64,000 nucleotides of DNA, taken from assembly GCF_010560025.1 (NCBI RefSeq), contig NZ_SAIY01000007.1, positions 62,001 to 126,000 on the forward strand. Direction: 5' to 3'. Made by a program: the position numbers and the translations under genes. The stretch's first letter is position 1; each line of letters opens with the position of its first letter. The stretch comes from Verrucosispora sioxanthis (GTDB lineage Bacteria > Actinomycetota > Actinomycetes > Mycobacteriales > Micromonosporaceae). Below are positions 35,501 through 42,338 of this stretch, piece by piece. Under the pieces are notes generated by a model. The model was not told the origin of the DNA. It saw only the letters and a program-made list of their open reading frames with translations, and made no database searches.

Positions 35501-36354
35501 TTGTCGAAGCCGACGCGATCAGCAGATGTCCAGCCCTCACTGACATAAGCACCGGCGAGAACGGCGGCTTCGACGTGCTCAAGCATCGGGTAGCCGATCT
35601 CGTCCGGCACGCTGCGCTGGAGCACCACCCGGTCACCGGGGGAGATCTCGGCGAGCAGCTTCCAGAGCAGGGTCGGCACGCCGGCCACGTCCACCAGGCA
35701 GAGCACCGGGTGGTTGTGGGTGCCGGTCAGCTCGTACCCCTCGCGGGTACGCAGCCGCAGCGTCGGGTGCTCGCCGGAGTGGAAGAACTTCGAGGCGTGG
35801 ACCAGGTCGCCGTTGCGGTCGCGGACCTTGAGGTCGATGTCGGTCTCGCTGCTCGACGCGGCGCCCGGCACCACGTCGCCGATCCGCACGCTTCCCATTG
35901 CGGTACGAATACGGGCATCTGCCGTAACGCAATATCTCATGGCCGCAGCCGGATCATTTCCGGGCGAGCCGAAGTTGCCGTTGCCGTCGACCAGGGGGTA
36001 GCGCAGTGACCAGGGCTGGGCCATCCGGACCAGCGCGTCGTAGATGGGCGAGTCGCCGTGCGGGTGGAACTGGCCCATCACGTCGCCGACGACCCGGGAG
36101 CACTTCACGTAGCCCCGGTCCGGCCGGTAGCCGGAGTCGAACATGGCGTACAGGATCTTGCGGTGGACCGGCTTGAGCCCGTCCCGGACGTCCGGCAGCG
36201 CCCGCCCGACGATGACGCTCATCGCGTAGTCGAGGTACGAGCGCTGCATCTCCACCTCGAGCCCGACCGGCTCGATCCGGTCGCGCGAGACGACGGCGGC
36301 CAGCGGCTCGGGGACCTCGGGCGTGTCAGGTGTGGACTCGGGGGAATCGGTCAC
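32578..36354 (-). CDS. gyrA: DNA gyrase subunit A, intein-containing precursor
   Basis: A 1258-residue precursor; removal of a 419-residue intein would leave an 839-residue GyrA, normal for actinobacteria. GyrA makes the double-strand break for negative supercoiling. The N-extein (1-141) has the QRSYLDYAMSVIVGRALPDV signature and ends at AMRY, so the intein follows the catalytic tyrosine directly. The C-extein resumes with TECKLDPLAMEMLRDIDEDT and shows the coiled-coil tower, the GyrA-box QRRGGKG and the beta-pinwheel C-terminus. Extein codons just 5' of the insertion (AAT, GAT, AGA, TAT) are atypical for this genome. It is separated from gyrB by a hairpin terminator and DnaA boxes, so it probably has its own promoter. 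Confidence 0.97.
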   Translation of the reverse strand: MTDSPESTPDTPEVPEPLAAVVSRDRIEPVGLEVEMQRSYLDYAMSVIVGRALPDVRDGLKPVHRKILYAMFDSGYRPDRGYVKCSRVVGDVMGQFHPHGDSPIYDALVRMAQPWSLRYPLVDGNGNFGSPGNDPAAAMRYCVTADARIRTAMGSVRIGDVVPGAASSSETDIDLKVRDRNGDLVHASKFFHSGEHPTLRLRTREGYELTGTHNHPVLCLVDVAGVPTLLWKLLAEISPGDRVVLQRSVPDEIGYPMLEHVEAAVLAGAYVSEGWTSADRVGFDNCDREFFVRVLAAYDLAVGGRRWVGTETTITGKTLHKLRGWISDFSGSILGELVGARSADKFVPEFVWQGPAAIKRAFLQAIFEGDGSSSLLPRHTIQISYSTRSERLAREVQQLLLEFGVISRQCRYDDGEIKVVVTNRRDARIFAAQVGFLGRKQAKLESELASVPASSTALSSDHVPLVGDFIREHGASRWTERDWLRRHNVDRVERWERDRDEIAARITNVEVLDVVEPLVDGRFYYAEVAEVADAGVQPVYSIRVDTDDHSFVSDGFVSHNTECKLDPLAMEMLRDIDEDTVDLQDNYDGRAKEPTILPSRIPNLLVNGSEGIAVGMATKIPPHNLREIGAAVQWCLENPEADEATTLEALLEIVKGPDFPTHGLIVGQSGIQDAYRTGRGSIRMRAVVEVEEDKRGRPALVVSELPYQVNPDNLAERMAELIKEGKLGGIADIRDESSGRTGMRIVLVLKRDAVAKVVLNNLYKHTQLQETFGANMLALVDGVPRTLNLAKFIRYYVEHQIEVIRRRTAFRLRKAEERAHILRGLAKALDALDEVIALIRRSPTVEDARQGLIRLLEIDEIQATAILDMQLRRLAALERQKLLDELAKLEVEIADLKDILAKPERQRRIVSEELGEIVAKWGDERRTKIIPFDGEVSMEDLIAREDVVVTITRTGYAKRTKVDLYRSQRRGGKGVSGASLRQDDIVSHFFVCSTHDWMLFFTNKGRVYRAKAYELPEASRVAKGQHVANLLAFQPDEQIAQIIEIPNYQVAPYLVLATKNGLVKKTRLEEFDSNRSGGIIAINLRDEDELVGAALAGPTDDLLLVSKNAQAIRFNATDEALRPMGRATSGVIGMRFSEEDELLAMEVVREGLDVLVATNGGYAKRTPIEEYPVQGRGGKGVLTAKITERRGGLVGAVVIDPDDELFAITSNGGVIRTPVKPVRRTRDRNTMGVKLMDLPDGVTIVAIARNADEPDEQD
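34675..35931 (-). mobile_element. GyrA intein with LAGLIDADG homing endonuclease domain
   Basis: A 419-residue intein. The N-terminal splicing block begins with Cys1 (CVTADARIRT); block B is GTHNHPV with the TxxH motif. Two dodecapeptide motifs mark the endonuclease: VLAGAYVSEG (first, with Glu rather than Asp) and FLQAIFEGDG (second). The C-terminal splicing block is SDGFVSHN followed by extein Thr. The insertion point after the catalytic Tyr is the GyrA-a site used by the Mycobacterium leprae and M. xenopi GyrA inteins; length resembles the full M. leprae type rather than the M. xenopi mini-intein. Splicing residues look intact, so splicing is expected. Third-position composition is mosaic. 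Confidence 0.95.
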
Positions 36355-36390
36355 TGTTAACCCTTATCAGACTGAGTGTCGCTTTTGCGC

Positions 36391-36442
36391 TGTGGATAAC
36401 GGCTGTGGATACCGGCCAAGCTGTGGATAACTCTGTGGACCC
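36391..36442. promoter_or_regulatory. DnaA-box cluster upstream of gyrA
   Basis: Four DnaA-box-like words in 52 bases, all in one orientation: TGTGGATAA (36391-36399), TGTGGATAC (36404-36412), TGTGGATAA (36422-36430) and TGTGGACCC (36434-36442). Two match the TTATCCACA consensus exactly. They lie 37-88 bases upstream of the gyrA start, downstream of the gyrB terminator, in position to control gyrA transcription or titrate DnaA. Confidence 0.75.
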
Positions 36443-36474
36443 GTACCGGGCCGGAACGCTCCGGCCCGGTACGG
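36441..36474 (-). terminator. hairpin terminator after gyrB
   Basis: A perfect 15-bp stem (CCGTACCGGGCCGGA paired with TCCGGCCCGGTACGG) with a 4-base loop, seven bases beyond the gyrB stop. It should end gyrB transcripts and leave gyrA with its own promoter. Confidence 0.85.
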
Positions 36475-36480
36475 CGTCCG

Positions 36481-38427
36481 TCAGATGTCCAGGAAGCGCA
36501 CGTCCTTGGCGTTGCGCTGGATAAACGAGCGGCGCGCCTCCACGTCCTCGCCCATCAGCACGCTGAACAGCTCGTCGGCGGTTGCCGCGTCGTCCAGGGT
36601 CACCTGGCGCAGCGTACGGGTGGCCGGGTTCATCGTGGTCTCCCACAGCTCCGGGTAGTTCATCTCGCCGAGACCCTTGAACCGCTGGATGTCGTCCGGC
36701 TTGGCGCTCGCCTTCTTCTGCTGGCGCAGCGCGATCAGCCCGTCGCGCTCCCGGTCGGAGTACGCGTACTGCGCGTCGTCGCCCTTCCGGTTCCACTTGA
36801 TCTTGTAGAGCGGGGGGGCGGCCAGGTAGACGTGGCCCAGTTCCACAAGTGGGCGCATGAAGCGGAACAGCAGGGTGAGCAGCAGCGTCTGGATGTGCTG
36901 GCCGTCGACGTCGGCGTCGGCCATCAGCACGATCTTGTGGTACCGCAGCTTCTCGATGTCGAAGTCGTCGTGGATGCCGGTGCCCAACGCGGTGATCAGC
37001 GCCTGCACCTCGTTGTTCTTCAGCACCCGGTCGATCCGGGCCTTCTCCACGTTCAGGATCTTGCCGCGGATCGGCAGGATCGCCTGGGTACGCGGGTCGC
37101 GTCCCTGCTTGGCCGAGCCGCCGGCCGAGTCACCCTCGACGATGAACACCTCGGACTCGCGCGGGTCGGTGGACTGGCAGTCGGCCAGCTTGCCCGGCAT
37201 CGAGCCGGACTCCAGCAGCGACTTGCGTCGGGCCAGCTTGCGGGCCTGTTGGGCGGCGATCCGGGCGCGGGCGGCCTGGGAGGCCTTGGTGATGATGATC
37301 TTCGCTTCGGCGGGGTTGCGGTCCAGCCAGTCGACCAGCCGGTCGTTGCAGACCCGCTGGACGAAGCTCTTGACCGGCGTGTTGCCGAGCTTGGTCTTGG
37401 TCTGGCCCTCGAACTGCGGGTTGGTCAGCTTGACCGAGATGATCGCGGCGAGGCCCTCGCGGATGTCCTCGCCGGAGAGCTTCTCGTCGCCCTTGAGCAG
37501 CTTCTTTTCCGCACCGTAGCGGTTGACGACGCTCGTCAACGCGGCCCGGAAGCCCTCCTCGTGGGTGCCGCCCTCGTGCGTGTTGATGTTGTTCGCGAAG
37601 GTGTAGACCGACTCGCCGTACGACTCGTTCCACTGCATGGCGATCTCGAGTGACATGCCCTCCTCCTCGGCCCCGTACTCGATCACCGTCTTGTGGATCG
37701 GGGTCTTCGAGGCGTTGAGGTGGCGGACGAAGTCGGCGATGCCGCCGTCGTACTTGAAGGTGACCTCGCGGAGCTTGCCCTCCTCGCCCTCCGCGACCCG
37801 CTCGTCCAGCAGGTGGATGGTGAGGCCACGGGTCAGGAACGCCATCTCCTGGAGCCGGCGGTAGATCGTCTGGAGGTCGAAGTCGACGGTCTCGAAGACG
37901 TTCGGGTCGGGCCAGAAGGAGACCGCCGAGCCGGTGCGGTCGGTCGGCTCGCCCTTCTCCAGGGTGGTCGGCTTGGAGTGGTGGTACTGCTGCCGCCACA
38001 CGAAGCCGTCCTTGTGGATCTCCACCGCCATCCGGGTGGAGAGGGCGTTGACCACGCTGACGCCGACGCCGTGCAGACCGCCGGAGACCGCGTACGCCTT
38101 GCCGTCGAACTTGCCGCCCGCGTGCAGGACGGTCAGGGCCACCTCGACACCCGGCTTCTTGAGCTTGGGATGCAGGTCGACCGGGAATCCCCGGCCGTTG
38201 TCGGTGACCCGGACGCCGCCGTCGGCGAGCAGCACCACGTCGATGGTGTCGCAGTAGCCGGCCAGCGCCTCGTCCACCGCGTTGTCGACGACCTCCCACA
38301 CGAGGTGGTGCAGGCCGCGTTCGCCGGTGGACCCGATGTACATACCGGGCCGCTTGCGGACCGCCTCCAGCCCCTCGAGAACGGTGATCGACTCGGCGCC
38401 GTACTGCTGATTGTCCTGCGCTGCCAC
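36481..38427 (-). CDS. gyrB: DNA gyrase subunit B
   Basis: A 648-residue ATPase and TOPRIM subunit of DNA gyrase. The GHKL ATPase domain shows ESITVLEGLEAVRKRPGMYI, VVDNAVDEALAG and the Gly-rich lid GGLHGVGVSVVNAL. The TOPRIM domain has FIVEGDSAGGSAKQGRD and LMADADVDGQHIQTLL. The C-terminus has QRFKGLGEMNYPELWETTMN. GTG 38427 (VAAQDNQQYGAE) is chosen because family similarity begins there. The frame runs open to 38646, but that 73-codon extension is Arg/Pro-rich and unlike GyrB. No intein is present in this subunit. Confidence 0.97.
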   Translation of the reverse strand: MAAQDNQQYGAESITVLEGLEAVRKRPGMYIGSTGERGLHHLVWEVVDNAVDEALAGYCDTIDVVLLADGGVRVTDNGRGFPVDLHPKLKKPGVEVALTVLHAGGKFDGKAYAVSGGLHGVGVSVVNALSTRMAVEIHKDGFVWRQQYHHSKPTTLEKGEPTDRTGSAVSFWPDPNVFETVDFDLQTIYRRLQEMAFLTRGLTIHLLDERVAEGEEGKLREVTFKYDGGIADFVRHLNASKTPIHKTVIEYGAEEEGMSLEIAMQWNESYGESVYTFANNINTHEGGTHEEGFRAALTSVVNRYGAEKKLLKGDEKLSGEDIREGLAAIISVKLTNPQFEGQTKTKLGNTPVKSFVQRVCNDRLVDWLDRNPAEAKIIITKASQAARARIAAQQARKLARRKSLLESGSMPGKLADCQSTDPRESEVFIVEGDSAGGSAKQGRDPRTQAILPIRGKILNVEKARIDRVLKNNEVQALITALGTGIHDDFDIEKLRYHKIVLMADADVDGQHIQTLLLTLLFRFMRPLVELGHVYLAAPPLYKIKWNRKGDDAQYAYSDRERDGLIALRQQKKASAKPDDIQRFKGLGEMNYPELWETTMNPATRTLRQVTLDDAATADELFSVLMGEDVEARRSFIQRNAKDVRFLDI

Positions 38428-38964
38428 CCTCGGCCACTTTCTCGCGCCCGGCGCGCCACAGGGCACGTCGAACGCGGGTTCGGCGGACAGACACGACGTC
38501 GGCACGCGGACCGGCACCGGGGACAAATCCGGGGTACGGGTCGAACGCGCCGGTCGCCGCGGTCGCCCGCGGATCGCGATCGGCTCGACCCGAGTCGGAC
38601 GGATGATCGCGGGCCCGCACCGGACCCGTGACCCGTCACTCCGCACCGGGTCTTCGTCTCACGCCAATCTTACTGTGCGCGGGCGATAGAACCACCACTC
38701 GGCACCCCTTCGCAGCGGCTCAGATCTCCGTAGCGGGCCGAATCGCGCTGTCCGCGACTCCCCCTACACGCCACGGCATGATCAACGGATCTGTCGCGTG
38801 ACGGCGCTGCCGGGCGCGGCGGTGAGCGCTGGGCGGTAATGGTCGGTACGACCCGGGACGGGCGATCCTCGACCCTCGGGTTGCCGGAGCGGCCTTGATC
38901 TTTCACCGTTGGAACCGGACGATCGACCCGATCCACTCGCCCGTGCCTTGAGAGGTGACACCAG
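38428..38964. other. divergent control region between gyrB and the 193-aa gene
   Basis: About 537 bases. A -10-like TAAGAT on the minus strand (38667-38672) about 240 bases upstream of gyrB is the best promoter candidate seen. An open frame continuous with gyrB covers 38428-38646 but does not look coding. The plus-strand gene at 38965 would be served by sequence near 38880-38950. No DnaA box of consensus quality was seen here. Confidence 0.45.
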
Positions 38965-39546
38965 ATGGGGCTGGACAACGTCGCGGTTCAGTGGCCGCGG
39001 ACCGGCCGCTTCTACGACCCGGTCGCGCCGGCCGAGTTCGTCGACTTCGGCGACATCGTCGAGGTGCCGGGAATCTCGGCGCCGACCGCCGCGCTCGCCG
39101 AGCTGATCGCGAAGACAGGCACGGTCCGGGCCACCGCGTACACGGAGGTGGTGGATCTGATCCTCGGCCTCGATGGTGTGCTGTACGCCACAGACGCGGC
39201 CGCCGAGGACGAGGATCCGGTGATCGACCCGGACGGGTGCGGTTGGATCGCGGGCGGCATCGAACGTTTCGTCGCCGCGCACCGTCCGCACGGTGAGGCG
39301 GTCACCTTCGACTCGGTGGGTACGGTGCTGCGCTCGCTGCTGGCCGACGGTCGCCTGGCCGAGCAGCAGCTGCGGTGGCTGGACAGCCGGCTGGACGCGC
39401 TGCGCGACGACAGCGGTGCCGCGCCCCAGTGGACCTTCACCTGCGCGGAGCTGAGCGTGCTCGCCGCCTTCTACCGGCGCTGCGCCGACAACGGCTTCGC
39501 CATCTACGCCGAGTCGGCGGCGCCTCGCCGGGCGGCGCAGTCGTAG
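38965..39546 (+). CDS. conserved-looking hypothetical protein between gyrB and dciA
   Basis: A 193-residue acidic, soluble protein with no signal peptide or membrane helix. Recognisable stretches are GRFYDPVAPAEFVDFGDIVE, LGLDGVLYATDAAAEDEDPV and TFTCAELSVLAAFYRRCADN. The ATG is preceded by GAGAGGTGAC. It is the only plus-strand gene in the dnaA-gyrA block and is divergent from gyrB and convergent with dciA. No family is recognised. Its even composition, good start and clean boundaries support a real gene. Confidence 0.75.
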   Translation: MGLDNVAVQWPRTGRFYDPVAPAEFVDFGDIVEVPGISAPTAALAELIAKTGTVRATAYTEVVDLILGLDGVLYATDAAAEDEDPVIDPDGCGWIAGGIERFVAAHRPHGEAVTFDSVGTVLRSLLADGRLAEQQLRWLDSRLDALRDDSGAAPQWTFTCAELSVLAAFYRRCADNGFAIYAESAAPRRAAQS

Positions 39547-39577
39547 CGGTCGCGCCGGCACCGGGCGGGCTGGCCGG

Positions 39578-40288
39578 TCAGCCGTAGGTGTCGCGGGGGC
39601 CCCGGCCACGTACCCGGCGCGGGCCACGTGACCAGGAGGGCGCCGCCGGGCCGTGAATGTGAAGTTTGCGAACCACGTTGTGGCCGATCTCGCGGGCGAT
39701 CTGCTGCAACAGCGAGCCGGCGAGCAGCCGTAGCTGCGTCGCCCAGGCCGTGGAGCGGGCCTCGACGGTCAGTTCGCCGTTCTCCAGCTTCACCGGCCGG
39801 CTGTGCTGGGCGACCTCCGCGCCGACGACCCGTTCCCAGGCACCGAAGACGGTGGCCTCGGCGGCCGGCTGTTGCCAACCCCGGGCCTTCACCAGCCGGT
39901 TGAGCACGGCACCGAGGGGTTGCGGATCGCGGGGGTCCGGGCCGGGGCCGGAGTAGCCGCGCAACCGACGCTCACCGTCGCCGGCACCGGTCGCGGTGCG
40001 CCGCCGGGGACGGCCGGCGGCTTCGCGCCGCGCCTTCGCCGCGTCCAGCACCGCGCGGGCCAACTGCGGCCCGGTGACACCCTCGCCGCCGTCGGTCACC
40101 GGCACGGTGTCGCCGGACGCCGCCGTGGGCGCTGCGGCTGTCGGCTCCGTCGGGCGGCCGGCGGGCTTGTCGGTTCGGCCGCCGTCGCCGGTGCCGCCCT
40201 TTCCCGCGGTACGCGCACCGCGTCGCCCAGTCGACCCACGCGGCTGCCCCGGGGGCGCGCTGTCCGGCTGCGGTGGTTCAGTCGGCAC
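39578..40288 (-). CDS. dciA: DUF721 protein, DciA-type helicase operator/loader
   Basis: A 236-residue protein with a long disordered Pro/Ala/Gly/Thr-rich N-terminus (1-120) and the DUF721/DciA domain in about 120-215 (AVLNRLVKARGWQQPAAEAT, VFGAWERVVGAEVAQHSRPV, TVEARSTAWATQLRLLAGSL). DciA replaces DnaC/DnaI as the ancestral loader of DnaB helicase at oriC. It sits directly after recF, overlapping its 3' end by 11 bases, in the same order as Rv0004 in mycobacteria. The C-terminal tail SWSRGPRRVRGRGPRDTYG is basic, as in other actinobacterial DciA proteins. Confidence 0.9.
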   Translation of the reverse strand: MPTEPPQPDSAPPGQPRGSTGRRGARTAGKGGTGDGGRTDKPAGRPTEPTAAAPTAASGDTVPVTDGGEGVTGPQLARAVLDAAKARREAAGRPRRRTATGAGDGERRLRGYSGPGPDPRDPQPLGAVLNRLVKARGWQQPAAEATVFGAWERVVGAEVAQHSRPVKLENGELTVEARSTAWATQLRLLAGSLLQQIAREIGHNVVRKLHIHGPAAPSWSRGPRRVRGRGPRDTYG

Positions 40289-41411
40289 GACGTACCGCCC
40301 CCTCCGTCACCTCGTACCGGGCGCCCCGCAGGGCGGCTGGCACGTCGTCGGCGACCGCACAGGTCACCAGCAGTTGACTGGCGCCGCCGACCAGTTCGGC
40401 GAGCCGGTCCCGCCGGCCGGCGTCCAGTTCGGCGAAGACGTCGTCGAGCACCAGGACCGGCTCGATGCCGTCGTCGCGCAGCAGGTCGTAGCCGGCCAGC
40501 CGCAACGCCAGCGCGTACGACCAGGATTCGCCGTGGCTGGCGTAGCCCTTGGCCGGCAGCGGGCCGAGGGTGAGGGTGAGGTCGTCGCGGTGTGGGCCGA
40601 CCAGGGTGGTGCCACGTTCGATCTCGGCGGGGCGGGACTCCGCCAACGCGCTGGTGAGCACCGCCGCGAGGGCGTCCCGGTCGGTGGTCGGTTCGACGAG
40701 GTCCACCGAGGGCCGGTAGCTGATTCCCGCCGCGCCCCGGCCCGCGGCCACCGCGTCGTACGCCTTGGTCACGTGGGGCGCGAGGGCGGCGACCAGTTCC
40801 AGCCGCCCGGCGAGCAGCTCGGCGCCGTGTCGGGCCAGGTGGGTGTCCCAGACGGCGAGGGTGGACAGGTCGCCGCCCCGCGATCCGCCGGTCTTTCGGG
40901 CGAGGTACGCGGTGCGCAGCAGCGCGTTGCGTTGTTTGACCACCCGCTCGTAGTCGGCGCGCACCCCGGCGTAGCGGGGTTGGCGCAGCACCAGCAGGTC
41001 GTCGAGGTAGCGGCGGCGCTCCGCCGGGTCGCCCCGGACCAGTTCGAGGTCTTCCGGGGCGAACAGGACCAGCCGTAGCGCGCCCAGCACGTCGCGGGCC
41101 CGGCGGGCCGGGGAGCGGCCGAGGCGGGCCCGGTTGGCCTTGCCCGGGACGATCTCCAGCTCCACCAGGAGTTCGCGGCCGTCGTGCACCACCGCGCAGC
41201 GGATCACCGCGGCGGCGGCGCCCATCCGCACCAGCGGGGCGTCGGTGGCGACGCGGTGGGAGTCGAGTGTCGCGACGTAGCCCAGCGCCTCCACCAGGTT
41301 CGTCTTGCCGACGCCGTTGGCGCCGATCAGGACGTTCGGGCCCGGTTCGAGGTCGACGTCGATCCGCTCGTAGGAGCGGAAGTCGACAAGTTCGAGCCGG
41401 CGGACGTACAC
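40278..41411 (-). CDS. recF: DNA replication and repair protein RecF
   Basis: A 377-residue ABC-type ATPase that helps load RecA at gaps and acts in fork restart. It shows MYVRRLELVDFRSYERIDVD, the Walker A GANGVGKTNLVEALGY (residues about 31-46), an ABC signature region SHGESWSYALALRLA and Walker B EPVLVLDDVFAELD near residue 315. The start is GTG 41411. It lies 17 bases after gnd and overlaps dciA, so gnd-recF-dciA are probably cotranscribed. Confidence 0.96.
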   Translation of the reverse strand: MYVRRLELVDFRSYERIDVDLEPGPNVLIGANGVGKTNLVEALGYVATLDSHRVATDAPLVRMGAAAAVIRCAVVHDGRELLVELEIVPGKANRARLGRSPARRARDVLGALRLVLFAPEDLELVRGDPAERRRYLDDLLVLRQPRYAGVRADYERVVKQRNALLRTAYLARKTGGSRGGDLSTLAVWDTHLARHGAELLAGRLELVAALAPHVTKAYDAVAAGRGAAGISYRPSVDLVEPTTDRDALAAVLTSALAESRPAEIERGTTLVGPHRDDLTLTLGPLPAKGYASHGESWSYALALRLAGYDLLRDDGIEPVLVLDDVFAELDAGRRDRLAELVGGASQLLVTCAVADDVPAALRGARYEVTEGAVRRAD

Positions 41412-41427
41412 GGGGCCGCGGCGCCGG

Positions 41428-42300
41428 TCAGGGCTTGCGTACGGCGTGCCCGCCGAACTGCTGCCGCAGTGCGGAGACGGCCTTGAGCGCCGGAGAGTCC
41501 TCCTGCCGGGAGGAGAACCGGGCGAACAGCGAGGCGGTGATGACGTTCAGCGGCACGGCGAGCCGGACCGCCTCGTCCACCGTCCAGCGCCCCTCGCCGG
41601 TGTCCTCGGTGTAGTCGCTGAGCTGGGTCAGCTCGGGGTCCTCGTCGAGGGCCCGGTCGAGCAGGTCCAGCAGCCAGGAGCGGACCACGGTGCCCTCGCG
41701 CCAGGACTTGATCACACCGGGCACGTTCGTGACCAGTTCGGAGGCGGACATCAGCTCGTAGCCCTCGGCGTAGGCGTGCATCAGGCCGTACTCGATGCCG
41801 TTGTGCACCATCTTGGCGTAGTGGCCGGCGCCGACCGGCCCGGCGTGCACGAAGCCGTAGTCGCCGTCGGGCTTGAGCGCGTCGAAGATCGGCATGAGCC
41901 GGTCGACGTGGTCCTGTGCGCCGCCGACCATCAGGCCGTAGCCGTTCTGCCGGCCCCACACCCCGCCGGAGACGCCCACGTCGACGTAGCCGATGCCGCG
42001 TTCGTGCAGCCGCTCCGCCCGCAGGGCGTCCTCGCTGAACCGCGAGTTGCCGCCGTCGATGATGAGGTCGCCCTCGTCGAGCACGGCGGCCACCTCGTCG
42101 ATGGTGGCGTCGGTGACGGCGGCGGGCACCATCACCCAGACCGCCCGTGGCGCGTCCAGCTTCTCGGCCAGTTCAGCCATGCTGGCGACATCGCTGCGTT
42201 CCAGGTTGTGGTCGAGACCGACCACCTCGTGACCGGCGGTGCGCAGCCGTTCGCGCATGTTGCCGCCCATCCGGCCGAGTCCTACCAGGCCGAGCTGCAT
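41428..42300 (-). CDS. gnd: 6-phosphogluconate dehydrogenase, decarboxylating (short type)
   Basis: A 290-residue enzyme oxidising 6-phosphogluconate to ribulose-5-phosphate and CO2. It shows the Rossmann motif MQLGLVGLGRMGGNMRERL, the substrate signature DVGVSGGVWGRQNGYGLMVG and catalytic Lys region VGAGHYAKMVHNGIEYGLM. Its length is that of the short, YqeC/GntZ-like form (about 300 residues) rather than the 470-residue Gnd. A position between dnaN and recF is conserved in Streptomyces and Micromonosporaceae. The start at ATG 42300 lies 38 bases after the dnaN stop. Confidence 0.94.
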   Translation of the reverse strand: MQLGLVGLGRMGGNMRERLRTAGHEVVGLDHNLERSDVASMAELAEKLDAPRAVWVMVPAAVTDATIDEVAAVLDEGDLIIDGGNSRFSEDALRAERLHERGIGYVDVGVSGGVWGRQNGYGLMVGGAQDHVDRLMPIFDALKPDGDYGFVHAGPVGAGHYAKMVHNGIEYGLMHAYAEGYELMSASELVTNVPGVIKSWREGTVVRSWLLDLLDRALDEDPELTQLSDYTEDTGEGRWTVDEAVRLAVPLNVITASLFARFSSRQEDSPALKAVSALRQQFGGHAVRKP

Positions 42301-42338
42301 CTCTGGTGACCTTTCGTGGGTGCGGTTGGCTCTGCCGG

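Noticed and set aside
38428..38646. A 73-codon N-terminal extension of gyrB
   Set aside because: GyrB similarity begins at VAAQDNQQYG and the extension is Arg/Pro-rich leader-like sequence. It is treated as untranslated upstream region.
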